Positions 18,201 through 25,342 of a DNA stretch of 25,342 bases are shown here, piece by piece (the first letter of the stretch is position 1; every line of letters starts with the position of its first letter). The DNA is taken from positions 1 to 25,342 of the forward strand of contig JAAEPW010000523.1 of the NCBI GenBank assembly GCA_024232355.1, in the 5' to 3' direction. A program made the position numbers and the translations under genes. This DNA comes from Chloroflexota bacterium (GTDB lineage Bacteria; Chloroflexota; Anaerolineae; B4-G1). The notes beneath the pieces were generated by a model. It saw nothing but the letters and a program-made list of their open reading frames with translations. It was not told the origin of the DNA and did not search any database.

Positions 18201-19803
18201 GATCAAAACTCGCATATCTGGTGAACAGTCTGTTCTGGTCCTCATCTGTCGGGAAAATCATGCAATAATAATCAAGTGCTTTGAATTCTTCCGCGACAAT
18301 GGAAAATATTTCATCATGCGTCAGAGCTTTGCCTGTGGCAAGAGACGCCTGGTTCAGCACTTGCAGTAGCCGCTCGGTTCGCTTGCGCTCGGTGACGTCG
18401 CGCAACGTGCTGGCAACCCGAAAGCCTCTATCTGTCTTGATAGGGAAAACCATTTGTTGTACCGTTCGGTATGCTCTATCTGGGCGTTGCATATCGATCT
18501 CCAATAACTGACCGGACCAAGATGCTTGACCAGTGCTGAAGAACTCTAGTGTGAAGGTTTTGACATGGTTCGAGTACTCGGACGTCCTTCGGTGATCGGG
18601 GGTTAACTGAACTTGAATATCCCACAGAGGACGACCTACCGCCTGATCACGAGTGATTCCCGTAATCTGTTCCTGCCCTGGATTCCACTCGACGACGATA
18701 CCTTTTTCATCAGTTAACATGATTCCGTCAAGTGACTGTTCGATCATACTGCGAAACTTGTGCTCGCTTTCTCGCAGTGCCCGTGTTGCTTCCAATGCCT
18801 CGGTCAAAGCTTTGCTCTGGCCCTCTTCGGCTTGTTTGCGCTCGGTGATATCATCGCTGGTGTACACGAAATGAGTAATCTTGCCTTTTTCATCCTTGAC
18901 GGGGAAAATGGTCGTTTCCCTCCAGATTACTTGGCCGTTCTTTGCACGATCAGTGACCTCTCCTTTCCACATCATGCCTTTTTCTATAACAGTGTTCTTG
19001 ATTTCTGCAAGATTCTCTCGCAAGGTAGAGTGCATCGATACAAAGGATCGCCAATACGTTCCGATCACTTGTTCAGGAGTGTGTTGATACAACTCGAGCA
19101 ACTTGGGATTCGCATACTCGATTTTACCTTGTGTGTCCAGAATGGCGATGGAGCTAGCGCTTTGTTCAATCACTGACGAGAGTGTTCCTAGTTGTTTCTC
19201 CATTCGTGTACGTTCATTGATTTCAGACTTTAAATTGGTATTGACCTTGGCCAGTTCGGCTGTGCGTTCCCTTACCCGTTGTTCTAGTTCATTGTGCGCG
19301 CGTTGCAAAGCAATTTCAGCTTGCTTGCGTCCATTGATCTCGGACGTTAATCTATCGTTGACATTCAGCAGTTGCGCGTTCTGCTCTTCGAGTTGGGCTT
19401 GGAGAGTGCGCAAGGTTAGGTGTGTCTCTACCCGCGCCAAGACTTCTTCTACCTGAATTGGCTTGGTGATATAATCCACTCCGCCCACGGCAAAACCCTG
19501 CATCTTGTCGGTCAGTTCAGTTGCAGCACTGATAAAGATAACGGGAATATCGCGTGTTTTTTCGTCCGCTTTCAGCCGTCGGCATATCTCATAACCATCC
19601 ATCTCTGGCATACGGATATCCAGTAATATCAAATCTGGGGGCTCGGCGTCGATCATCATTAGGGCCGTGGGGCCATTCGGTGCGCCCCGCACTTTGAATT
19701 TGTGTTTTTCCAGCATATTAGACAGAACCCGCAGGTTTGTCAGAGCATCATCAACGATCAAGATATCGCCCTTGAAACTGGTCGGTTGAGGATCGGGCAT
19801 CAT
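15238..19803 (-). CDS. Multi-sensor hybrid histidine kinase (REC-PAS-PAS-GAF-PAS-PAS-GAF-GAF-HisKA-HATPase)
   Basis: The 1521-residue soluble kinase starts with a receiver (13-130; D62 in LILLDIRMPEMDG). A coiled coil follows (about 130-205), then PAS (about 208-325), PAS (348-475), GAF (485-660), PAS (675-800), PAS (808-930), a coiled linker, GAF (975-1125) and GAF (1135-1285). The kinase core has H1315 in LAHEINNPL, the N box NILLNAVDAM, SDSGVGI and GTGLGLSIS. Several PAS modules end in the D-I-T-E/D-R-K-QAE linker helix. No membrane helices are seen, so it senses cytoplasmic signals. No C-terminal receiver is present; the likely partner is the winged-helix regulator downstream. Domain borders are estimates. 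ATG 19801-19803 follows AGGGAG and has a good promoter. Confidence 0.93.
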   Translation of the reverse strand: MMPDPQPTSFKGDILIVDDALTNLRVLSNMLEKHKFKVRGAPNGPTALMMIDAEPPDLILLDIRMPEMDGYEICRRLKADEKTRDIPVIFISAATELTDKMQGFAVGGVDYITKPIQVEEVLARVETHLTLRTLQAQLEEQNAQLLNVNDRLTSEINGRKQAEIALQRAHNELEQRVRERTAELAKVNTNLKSEINERTRMEKQLGTLSSVIEQSASSIAILDTQGKIEYANPKLLELYQHTPEQVIGTYWRSFVSMHSTLRENLAEIKNTVIEKGMMWKGEVTDRAKNGQVIWRETTIFPVKDEKGKITHFVYTSDDITERKQAEEGQSKALTEALEATRALRESEHKFRSMIEQSLDGIMLTDEKGIVVEWNPGQEQITGITRDQAVGRPLWDIQVQLTPDHRRTSEYSNHVKTFTLEFFSTGQASWSGQLLEIDMQRPDRAYRTVQQMVFPIKTDRGFRVASTLRDVTERKRTERLLQVLNQASLATGKALTHDEIFSIVAEEFKALDYYCMIFPTDEDQNRLFTRYASFDLGLIEIAEKMTGIDHKNFSFPIENVDVYRKVIWDRQTALIVGDDVMQQVLSGPLKKIAGQLVETIKIPKSITAPLIAEDMVIGALAVHSDDLTEDDIPAINAFAHQVAAAWRRAQLFEQAQQEIIERKRAEGALRESEEKYRNLFEHANDALFIMDVSKEYGARYLDCNERTLGLFGCSHRDQIIGKSPQDFSPPTQPDGQSSGEKIRELALSVMQSYLQSFEWMHHRLDDGRPFWVEVHLNHLELKGEVFIQAVVRDITERKQAEEALRASEEKFSKAFHSSPSVIGLSSLKDGRYMDVNESFLRVLGYDRAEAIGHTSTNLDIFVNPKDRERLAQIIKEHGSLRNVEAEFRTKTREIRTGSFSAEPIEVEGEQCLLAVMDDITDRKQAEEGQRKALADKETALAEVSQATHALRQRNRELALLNQAGQAFSSTLKLDQVLDVLLEEVRHLMDVVACLVWLVESESSGLICQHVIGPQSEIVRDWRLPPGTGFAGWVANSGESLIVPDAQVDERHYEEIDQQTGLPLRSILSIPLWVKDHIIGVLQIVDTRVDRFDVTDLELLEPLAANAAIAIENAQLYEETSRRLAETNVLQNVMLAAAATLDFDQVLIRAIQSIRRTLNIEYVNLVLPDESGEHLVVHPSLVGFAPPVGEDIRLPLEGSVCGQVYTTGQPVLIRNTLQSPDYFELVSGLASELCVPVQVDSRIIAILNAESPEPDAFTKDDLHLFEAIAAQLGTVMKNAQVYEAEREQRKLVEQSQAQLVQSEKLAATGRLSASLAHEINNPLQAIHNSLQLVLGFPLEPEEEREYLRMADEEVERLVEIVTRILEFARPSRRGKQPIEINDTVEKTLALTGKYFQHRHITIRRHLADGLPPVAAVSGELEQVFLNILLNAVDAMPNGGSLHVSSYLVEDDRLTVSFSDSGVGIPPEHLGRIFEPFFSTKEGGTGLGLSISHGMIEQHGGEITVQSTAGEGTTFTVWLPVLPA

Positions 19804-19836
19804 TTTTCTCCCTCTGCTGAGTCAATTCCTATATCT

Positions 19837-19865
19837 AGTGTAGCTGAATTTCAGTGAGGTGTCAA
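19837..19865 (-). promoter_or_regulatory. Sigma70-type promoter of the giant kinase gene
   Basis: On the minus strand a perfect TTGACA (19865-19860) is followed after 17 bases by TACACT (19842-19837). Transcription would start near 19830, giving a leader of about 27 bases that contains the AGGGAG ribosome site. It lies just beyond the phoU terminator, so the kinase operon is transcriptionally separate from pst. Confidence 0.65.
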
Positions 19866-19908
19866 TTTGTAGGGGATGTGGTTGGCATTCAGTTATCAAG
19901 TGCGGTAT

Positions 19909-19942
19909 AAAAAACTTGACCCCTTTGGCATAACCAAAGGGG
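19909..19942 (-). terminator. Rho-independent terminator of the pst-phoU operon
   Basis: A perfect 9-base stem, CCCCTTTGG (19920-19928) with CCAAAGGGG (19934-19942), has a 5-base loop. On the minus strand a run of six T follows at 19914-19909. A second T-run on the plus side (19951-19956) could make it work in both directions. Confidence 0.88.
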
Positions 19943-19987
19943 TAGAGGGATTTTTTATATTGTTTTTGGCAAGGGTGTGTATGGAGC

Positions 19988-20668
19988 CTAGCTTGGCGGC
20001 GCTGCGGCATCCTCCGAACCCAACTCTATCATCTCTCCTGTGACAGTAAAGACCACGCGCTCGCAAATATTCGTCACCCGATCAGCAAAACGTTCTAGGT
20101 TGTGTGCCGCCCATAGCAAATAATTGGCTTGTTCAATGCAACTAGGGTCGGCCAGGATATAGGTGATCAGTTCACGGTAGACTTGGTTGTAAAGCGCATC
20201 TACCACGTCGTCCTCATTTGGGATAGCGCGAGCCAGTTCTGTGTCACGCTGAACAAAAGCGTCCAGCGACCGGTGGAGCATTTCCTGCGCTTTTTCTGCC
20301 ATCAGAGGAAGGTCAATAAGCGGTTTGAGTAGAGGACCTGGCCCGATCATCAGATTGATTTTGGCAATGCCCTTGGCATAATCTCCGATGCGCTCCAGTT
20401 CATCAACAATGTCCAGGATAGCCGCCAGAGTACGCAGATCACTGGCCATTGGCTGTTGAGTGGCGATGGCGACTAAACAGTCGGCCTCAATGGCAAAGCG
20501 TTTCTTGTTGATAGCGCGATCTTGCGCGATCAAACGCCGAGAGCCTTCCATATCTCGCTGGTTCAAGATTTCCACCGATTCCACAATGGCGTTCTCTACC
20601 ATGCTGGCCATGGCTACCATTTCATCTTGAAGACGTTGCAATTCCCGTTCAAATGTTTCCCGTGTCAT
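19988..20668 (-). CDS. phoU: Phosphate transport regulator PhoU
   Basis: The 226-residue protein is all-helical, with two PhoU repeats (about 8-105 and 115-210). The metal-site-type acidic motif is DIVDELERIGDYAKGIA in the first repeat; the second has HNLERFADRVTNI. PhoU is a peripheral cytoplasmic protein that damps Pst uptake and relays transporter state to the phosphate-sensing kinase. It is the last gene of the pst operon, 18 bases after the second ATPase gene, and is followed by a clear terminator. Length and motifs are normal for the family. Confidence 0.95.
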   Translation of the reverse strand: MTRETFERELQRLQDEMVAMASMVENAIVESVEILNQRDMEGSRRLIAQDRAINKKRFAIEADCLVAIATQQPMASDLRTLAAILDIVDELERIGDYAKGIAKINLMIGPGPLLKPLIDLPLMAEKAQEMLHRSLDAFVQRDTELARAIPNEDDVVDALYNQVYRELITYILADPSCIEQANYLLWAAHNLERFADRVTNICERVVFTVTGEMIELGSEDAAAPPS

Positions 20669-20686
20669 AGGGTCCTCCTTATGCCT

Positions 20687-21442
20687 CTACCCCGCCCGCC
20701 CGGTGATGTAATCCTCCGTCAGCTTGTGGCTTGGGTTGGTAAAAATATTCTGCGTGTTGCCAAATTCTACCAGTTTCCCCAACCAAAAGAAACCAGTCCA
20801 ATCGGAAACGCGCGCCGCTTGTTGCATGTTGTGCGTGACTATGACAATGCTATAGTTTTCCCTCAGCGTTCGCATCAACTCTTCAACTTCCAGCGTGGCA
20901 ATGGGGTCGAGTGCCGAGCAAGGTTCATCCATCAAGATCACTTGGGGCTTGACGGCGATCGCACGGGCGATGCACAGCCGCTGCTGCTGTCCCAAGGGCA
21001 GACTGAGAGCATCCTGTTTGAGATTATCCTTGACCTCATCCCACAAAGCCGCGTCACGCAAGCTTTGCTCTACAATATCGTCCAGATTGTTTTTCTTGTG
21101 CCAACCCAACACCCGTGGACCAAAAGCTATGTTATTGTAAATAGATTGAGGAAAGGGGTTGGGACGTTGAAATACCATTCCCACCCGCAGGCGAAGATCG
21201 ACCACATCAGTACCTGGAGCATAGATGTTTTGACCGTCGAGTAATACCTGCCCTTCCACGCGAGTGCCCGGAATGGTGTCGTTCATCCGGTTCAAACAGC
21301 GCAAAAAAGTGGACTTGCCACATCCTGATGGCCCGATCAACGCTGTGATCTGCCGGTCATTGACATCGAGCGAAATGTCCACAAGGGCAGCCATGTCGCC
21401 ATAATAAAAATTGAGATGTTCTATGCTGATCTTGATACTCAC
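20687..21442 (-). CDS. pstB: Phosphate ABC transporter ATPase PstB with altered signature motif
   Basis: This 251-residue ATPase powers phosphate import through PstC-PstA. It has Walker A GPSGCGKS (37-44), Q-loop Q92 in FQRPNPFP, Walker B/catalytic VILMDEP with E173, D-loop SALD and H-loop H204. The ABC signature, normally LSGGQ, reads LPLGQ at 148-152: the Ser is Pro and the second residue of the Gly pair is Leu. Those residues normally hold the ATP gamma-phosphate in the partner's site. The gene lies 26 bases after a second pstB whose own signature is normal but whose Walker A and Q-loop are unusual. The two probably form a heterodimer. Family assignment is firm; the pairing is inferred. 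Confidence 0.94.
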   Translation of the reverse strand: MSIKISIEHLNFYYGDMAALVDISLDVNDRQITALIGPSGCGKSTFLRCLNRMNDTIPGTRVEGQVLLDGQNIYAPGTDVVDLRLRVGMVFQRPNPFPQSIYNNIAFGPRVLGWHKKNNLDDIVEQSLRDAALWDEVKDNLKQDALSLPLGQQQRLCIARAIAVKPQVILMDEPCSALDPIATLEVEELMRTLRENYSIVIVTHNMQQAARVSDWTGFFWLGKLVEFGNTQNIFTNPSHKLTEDYITGRAG

Positions 21443-21468
21443 TGCGTCATATCCCTTTGCTTGAACAA

Positions 21469-22260
21469 CTAACCAAACCGACCAGTGACATAATCGTCGG
21501 TTCGCTGATCGCTGGGGGTGGTAAAGATTTCGGTGCCGGACCGATATTCGACCAGTTCACCCATCAAGAAAAACGCGGCACAATCGGCCACGCGAGCCGC
21601 TTGCTGAACACTGTGTGGCACAATGATGATAGAATAATTCTGTTTTAGCTCGTAGAGAGACTCTTCCACCTTGCCTGTAGAGATAGGATCCAACCCTGAA
21701 GTCGGTTCATCGAGAAGTAAAACATCGGGCTCCAGAGCTAGGCTGCGGGCGATACACAATCGTTGCTGCTGCCCGCCCGATAGCGAGCTGGCCGGGTCAT
21801 CAAGGCGGTCTTTGACTTCGTCCCACAAGGCGGCTTGGTTCAGACTGCGAAGGACAATCTCGTCCAGTTTGGTTCTATCCCGCATACTGGCCAGCTTGGG
21901 ACCATACGTCACGTTTTCGCGAATAGTACCGGGCAATGGCAGTGGCAGGGCAAAGACCATACCCACCTGCCGTCGTAGATTGGGGACATTGATCTCGGGG
22001 GCATAAATATCGTGTCCATCCAGCAGGATGCGCCCCGACATCTGCGTCTCGTCCACCAGATCGTTCAGCCGGTTGATGAGACGCAGCAGAGTCGTCTTGC
22101 CGCCTCCAGCCGGTCCAAAAAGAACGGTGACCGCATTCGCCGGGATATCGAGTGTTACGTCTTTCAAGGCCGACTTGCCGTCGTAAGCATAGCTCACGTT
22201 CTCGATTTGAATCTTGGAATTATTTTGATCTTGGAGAGAGAGTTGACTTTTATCTGACAT
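21469..22260 (-). CDS. pstB: Second phosphate ABC transporter ATPase, PstB-like with altered Walker A and Q-loop
   Basis: The 263-residue ATPase starts at ATG 22258-22260, which shares its A with the pstA stop (TAATG), a tight coupling; an in-frame GTG at 22266 is possible. Walker A is GPAGGGKT (49-56). The Q-loop glutamine is missing: [11 protein letters not shown] has Ala at 104 where the sister protein has Gln. The signature LSGGQ (160-164) is canonical, as are E185 in LLLDEP and H216. The N-terminal 15 residues are polar and extra. It is clearly PstB-family ([19 protein letters not shown]) but diverged. With the downstream pstB it likely forms an asymmetric ATPase dimer for PstC-PstA. Confidence 0.92.
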   Translation of the reverse strand: MSDKSQLSLQDQNNSKIQIENVSYAYDGKSALKDVTLDIPANAVTVLFGPAGGGKTTLLRLINRLNDLVDETQMSGRILLDGHDIYAPEINVPNLRRQVGMVFALPLPLPGTIRENVTYGPKLASMRDRTKLDEIVLRSLNQAALWDEVKDRLDDPASSLSGGQQQRLCIARSLALEPDVLLLDEPTSGLDPISTGKVEESLYELKQNYSIIIVPHSVQQAARVADCAAFFLMGELVEYRSGTEIFTTPSDQRTDDYVTGRFG

Positions 22261-23141
22261 TACCACTGCCTTCGCCGCCGGAAATAACTTCGAATGAGCG
22301 TCGCCACCACGTTCATCGAGAGCACCAACGCCAAGAGCACCAGCGCCGTACCATACTGGATTTTTGGCGGCATCCCAGGTACCTGGGTACTGACAACGTA
22401 CAAATGATAAGGCAACGCCATCGTTGGATCAAAGATCGACCGGGGCAAACTCGGCAAAAAGAACGCGGCCACGGTAAAGAGGATGGGGGCTGTTTCGCCG
22501 CCTGCTCGCAGCAAACCCAGAATCACGCCGGTGATGACGCCGGGCAACGCTTGGGGCAGAATGATATTGCGGATACCTTGCCAACGAGTGCCCCCCAAGC
22601 TGGCATTGACGGTGCGAAACTCGGTCGGCACGGCTCGCAGCGCCTCCTCGGCGGTACTGATGATGATGGGCAGCGTCATAATGGCCAACGTCAGCGATCC
22701 AGCCAGGATGGATGTGCCGAATTGCAGGAAAAGCACAAACATCCCCAACCCAAACAGTCCGTATACCACTGATGGGATTCCGGCCAGGTTGACGATAGCC
22801 AGCCGGATGGCGCGGGTGAGCCAGTTGTCGCGGGCATACTCGGCCAGGTAAATAGCTCCTCCCACCCCGACCGGAATTGCTGCTACTGCCGTTCCCAGTG
22901 TGAGTATCAACGTGCCGACGATAGCTGGCCAAATGCCACCCGCCTTCATTCCGTCACGCGGCATCTGGCTGAGAAATTCCCAATTCACTGCTTCGATACC
23001 CCGTGCTACGATGGCCCCAATGACGAACAAGATAGGGACCACCACAACCAGTGAGGACAGACCTAATAGAGCAAAGCCAATCCGTTGTTGTAGATAACGG
23101 GCGGATTGTTCCAATCCGTTAGATTGTTTCAATTCGCGCAT
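22260..23141 (-). CDS. pstA: Phosphate ABC transporter permease PstA
   Basis: The 293-residue inner-membrane permease has about six helices. The loop that docks onto the ATPase is recognisable at EALRAVPTEFRTVNASLGGT followed by RWQGIRNIILPQALPG, the conserved EAA region. The gating segment LRAGGETAPILFT is typical of PstA. It pairs with PstC to form the phosphate channel. Its ATG (23139-23141) overlaps the pstC stop by one base (TAATG), and its own stop overlaps the next ATPase start likewise, so the operon is translationally coupled. Confidence 0.95.
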   Translation of the reverse strand: MRELKQSNGLEQSARYLQQRIGFALLGLSSLVVVVPILFVIGAIVARGIEAVNWEFLSQMPRDGMKAGGIWPAIVGTLILTLGTAVAAIPVGVGGAIYLAEYARDNWLTRAIRLAIVNLAGIPSVVYGLFGLGMFVLFLQFGTSILAGSLTLAIMTLPIIISTAEEALRAVPTEFRTVNASLGGTRWQGIRNIILPQALPGVITGVILGLLRAGGETAPILFTVAAFFLPSLPRSIFDPTMALPYHLYVVSTQVPGMPPKIQYGTALVLLALVLSMNVVATLIRSYFRRRRQW

Positions 23142-24073
23142 TAACGCAGCCCTCCCCGACGCCGTTTTTGGAATATGGCCGATGCGGCAGCCAGGTTGAT
23201 GAAAAAGGTTAGCAGAAAAAGCACGATTCCGATGCCAAAAAGCGCGTGATAGTGCGTGCTGCCTTGTGCGACCTCTCCCATCTCTGCGGCGATGGTGGCC
23301 GTCATCGTGCGGGCTGGGCGAAAGAGCGAATCGAGGGTGAGGGGTATCCGGGCGGCATTGCCTGTTACCATCATCACTGCCATCGTCTCACCGATAGCAC
23401 GCCCCAGACCCAGCATCACCGCTGTGACGATACCAGAGCGGCCGGCCGGCACTACCACCCGCCAGATAGTTTGCCATTTGGTAGCTCCCATTGCGAGGCC
23501 GGCGTCTCGATATCTCTTGGGCACCGCATCAAGGGCATCCTCAGCCACACTGATGATGGTTGGCAGTGCCATATATGCCAAGATGAGCGCACCCGTAAAG
23601 GCAGTTAGTCCGGTTGGCGCGCCCAACGTCTCGCGGATAAAGGGGGCGACCAATGTCATCCCAAAAAAGCCCAGAACGACCGAGGGGATACCGGCCAACA
23701 CCTCGATCATTGGCTTGAGGATTTCGCGGGCCCAGTTCGGTGCCACCTCGCGTACGAAAACGGCCGTCGCCACTCCTAGCGGCAAGGCAATGAGAATAGC
23801 GGTTACTGTGACCAGTACAGAGCCCAAGATCAACGGCAGTGTGCCAAACAGGTCAAACGTGGGATACCAGCGCGTACCAAAGAGGTCGCTTGTTGGAACC
23901 TTTACAAAGATAGGCACACCTTCACCCAGCAAAAACAAAAAGATCAGCAGTACAAAGCCAATGGTCGAAAAGCCCATCACTCGGATGAGGGTTTCGATAA
24001 AGAATTCTGTCCAGCGAGTACGTTGTGTTTCATTCATAGTTATCATATCTGTCAGTGAATTTGGCGGATTCAC
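23141..24073 (-). CDS. pstC: Phosphate ABC transporter permease PstC
   Basis: The 310-residue permease has six predicted helices after a short cytoplasmic N-terminus. Family marks include LAGIPSVVLGFFG, the ATPase-docking EDALDAVPKRYRDAGLAMGA and the GRAIGETMAVMMVTGN segment typical of PstC. The chosen start is GTG at 24071-24073, overlapping the pstS stop (GTGA). An internal ATG 12 codons on (MNETQRTRW) is an alternative. It forms the channel with PstA and receives phosphate from the PstS lipoprotein on the outer face of the membrane. Confidence 0.94.
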   Translation of the reverse strand: MNPPNSLTDMITMNETQRTRWTEFFIETLIRVMGFSTIGFVLLIFLFLLGEGVPIFVKVPTSDLFGTRWYPTFDLFGTLPLILGSVLVTVTAILIALPLGVATAVFVREVAPNWAREILKPMIEVLAGIPSVVLGFFGMTLVAPFIRETLGAPTGLTAFTGALILAYMALPTIISVAEDALDAVPKRYRDAGLAMGATKWQTIWRVVVPAGRSGIVTAVMLGLGRAIGETMAVMMVTGNAARIPLTLDSLFRPARTMTATIAAEMGEVAQGSTHYHALFGIGIVLFLLTFFINLAAASAIFQKRRRGGLR

Positions 24074-25041
24074 TCTAGTGGTACGAACCCCAACTCTAAT
24101 ACCAGCAATTGTCCATCGCTCAATAACCAGTCCATATATTCTTTTACCTGTCCGGTCGGCTCGCCGGCGGTGTACATGTAGAGCGGGCGAGAAATTGGGT
24201 ACGAACCATCGTTGACTGTTGCTACGGAAGGCAGTATATAGGAATCCCCTGCGCCACGGGCGATAGACACCATTTTTTGATCGTGCGTCACATAACCCAA
24301 ACCATCGTAGCCAATGGCGTTCGGATTCTGACGTACCTCAGCGCTGATGCCCTCAGATGAGGGCATCAATAACGTATCGGGCGCAAACAACAGGTCACTC
24401 TCTTTGTTACCCATCCGGATCACATTTTCCAAAAAGTAGACGTATGTTCCAGAGTTCGACTCGCGAGAGAGTAGCACAATGGGACAATCTTTGCCACCCA
24501 CTTCGCTCCAGTTGGTGATTTTCATTGTATAAATGTCCGAGATCTGCTCAAGCGTAAGCCCATCGACCGGGTTAGAAGGATGGACGACCACGGCGATGGC
24601 ATCGCGGGCGACCACAAACTCTATTGGAGTGATCCCATTGTCCTCAGCGGCTGCAACTTCTTCTTTTTTCATTCCCCGCGATGCATTGGCAATGTCTACC
24701 GTGCCGTTGATCATCGCAGCGATGCCAGTACCTGATCCCCCCCCAGTGACAGAGATACGCATCTCTGGATACGCGCCCATATACGCTTCAGCCCAGGCCA
24801 ACGCCAAATTGACCAAAGTGTCGGAGCCTTTGTTTTCGATGGTTTCGGCCATTGCCGAGGCACCGCTGCCAGGATTTGCTTGGCGCGAGTTACATGACAC
24901 TGACAAAGTCATACTAAACAATGACAGGCCCATCAATAGGCAGCGAAAAAACCGGCTTGGCTGGATACGACAATGTGCTTGGAAAATGTAAGAGAGGCAA
25001 TATAACATTAGTTTACCAAAATCCTGTTCAAGTTTAATCAT
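24070..25041 (-). CDS. pstS: Phosphate-binding lipoprotein PstS
   Basis: The product (323 residues from ATG 25041) is the extracytoplasmic phosphate receptor. A hydrophobic segment (CLLMGLSLFSMTLSVSC) ends in a probable lipid-anchored Cys50, though the lipobox LSVSC is imperfect and the leader is unusually long. Phosphate-contact motifs include ENKGSDTL, VTGGGSGTG, ANASRGM and SRESNSGTYVYF. It is the first gene of the pst operon. A codon-compatible TTG at 25050 would fall at or before the predicted transcription start, so ATG 25041 is preferred; translation from ATG 25008 is another option. The mature part is of normal length for a short PstS. Confidence 0.93.
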   Translation of the reverse strand: MIKLEQDFGKLMLYCLSYIFQAHCRIQPSRFFRCLLMGLSLFSMTLSVSCNSRQANPGSGASAMAETIENKGSDTLVNLALAWAEAYMGAYPEMRISVTGGGSGTGIAAMINGTVDIANASRGMKKEEVAAAEDNGITPIEFVVARDAIAVVVHPSNPVDGLTLEQISDIYTMKITNWSEVGGKDCPIVLLSRESNSGTYVYFLENVIRMGNKESDLLFAPDTLLMPSSEGISAEVRQNPNAIGYDGLGYVTHDQKMVSIARGAGDSYILPSVATVNDGSYPISRPLYMYTAGEPTGQVKEYMDWLLSDGQLLVLELGFVPLE

Positions 25042-25050
25042 GCGCAACAA

Positions 25051-25078
25051 ATTCTAGCAGATATACTAATAACGTCAA
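25051..25078 (-). promoter_or_regulatory. Promoter of the pst operon
   Basis: On the minus strand TTGACG (25078-25073) is followed after 16 bases by TAGAAT (25056-25051), preceded by TGC, an extended -10. Transcription would start near 25044, only about three bases before the ATG at 25041. A repeat of CAACAG on the plus strand (25095-25100 and 25128-25133, 33 bases apart) might be a regulator site, but this is weak. Confidence 0.6.
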
Positions 25079-25160
25079 GTATCAGCAGATTTGGCAACAG
25101 CTTGTAGTGAACTCGGGCAAATTGTGACAACAGAGCTGATTGACTGACAAATCTTTTTAG

Positions 25161-25183
25161 AACCGCAGATGAACGCAGATAAA
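25161..25183. repeat. Short tandem CGCAGAT repeat, dispersed-repeat type
   Basis: AACCGCAGATGAACGCAGAT plus AAA contains two 10-base units, CGCAGATGAA and CGCAGATAAA. Sequences of this sort recur between genes in many environmental bacteria (general recollection). No gene is seen in 25079-25342. Confidence 0.45.
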
Positions 25184-25209
25184 TGCCGAATTGAGCTTGA
25201 AGGCACTGG

Positions 25210-25342
25210 TTCAGTTGAATGGGATTACAATGTAGCCGCGCTTTCCATAGCGCGTGAGGCTCTGCGAGGTATGGAAACCTCGGCTACAAATCCCTTTTTG
25301 AGTCACAATTGGATTATTATCCGGAAATCCCACCCAACTGAA
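25210..25342. repeat. Possible 133-bp inverted-repeat element at the right edge
   Basis: TTCAGTTGAATGGGATT (25210-25226) matches the reverse complement of the last 17 bases of the window (TTCAGTTGGGTGGGATT) at 15 of 17 positions. Inside, TGTAGCCG (25231-25238) and CGGCTACA (25281-25288) form a second inverted repeat, with TTTCCATA (25242-25249) and TATGGAAA (25270-25277) as an inner pair. It is non-coding. The right flank is outside the window, so a target duplication cannot be checked. Confidence 0.45.

Noticed and set aside
16900..19340. Repeated RKQAEE linker segments between PAS domains as DNA repeats
   Set aside because: The similarity is at protein level and is the normal helix connecting PAS modules.
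24346..24367. Perfect 9-bp hairpin GATGCCCTC/GAGGGCATC inside pstS
   Set aside because: It is within coding sequence and has no T-run; coding constraint or chance is enough to explain it.
25095..25133. CAACAG words 33 bases apart upstream of pstS, as a possible Pho box
   Set aside because: Only two short words match, the intervening 11-base steps do not, and they do not resemble the GTTCCAA array.

Overview
The window looks like a chromosomal segment of a Chloroflexota (Anaerolineae-like) bacterium. This is an inference from gene content: a paired PstB phosphate transporter, very long multi-sensor hybrid kinases, a zinc-ribbon/cold-shock fusion protein, and a giant signal-peptide surface protein with calcium-binding repeats. 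Base composition is moderate and even. No rRNA, tRNA or CRISPR array is seen. Nearly all genes lie on the minus strand; the exceptions are two MFS transporter genes and the insertion-sequence remnants.

Left region (1-5152): one uninterrupted minus-strand reading frame runs from an ATG at 4927 off the left edge (1642 codons visible). It encodes a giant exported protein with N-terminal membrane segments, thrombospondin type-3-like calcium repeats, a long extracellular part and a second cluster of membrane helices. A sigma70-type promoter lies upstream. Next (5161-6240) come a doubtful small ORF, a truncated IS4-like transposase with its left terminal repeat, a fused scrap of an IS91-like transposase, and a palindromic repeat.

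Middle (6267-12509): a gyrA/parC-type topoisomerase gene is followed by a zinc-ribbon cold-shock gene, both on the minus strand. Divergent to them are two MFS transporter genes with nearly identical promoters. The first is split by a -1 frameshift exactly at a CCCAAAG heptamer; the second appears leaderless. A 140-bp non-autonomous mobile element with a perfect 9-bp target duplication then interrupts a small STAS-like gene, whose original reading frame can be rebuilt exactly.

Right region (12510-25342): a two-component cluster reads leftward: a 1521-residue receiver/PAS/GAF histidine kinase, a receiver plus winged-helix regulator, a lone receiver, a receiver-kinase hybrid, and the broken STAS-like gene. 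Upstream, in the same direction, is the complete phosphate uptake operon pstS-pstC-pstA-pstB-pstB-phoU, closed by a clear terminator at 19909-19942. The arrangement suggests phosphate sensing and control, but no direct regulatory link is proven. A four-unit operator-like repeat with 11-bp period precedes the lone receiver gene and is the best candidate binding site for the winged-helix regulator. The right edge carries dispersed repeats and a possible 133-bp inverted-repeat element.

The most noteworthy observations are the asymmetric PstB pair (degenerate motifs that together predict one consensus and one degenerate ATP site), the MITE-like element whose end matches the IS remnant 7 kb away, the slippery-site frameshift, and the phased operator.
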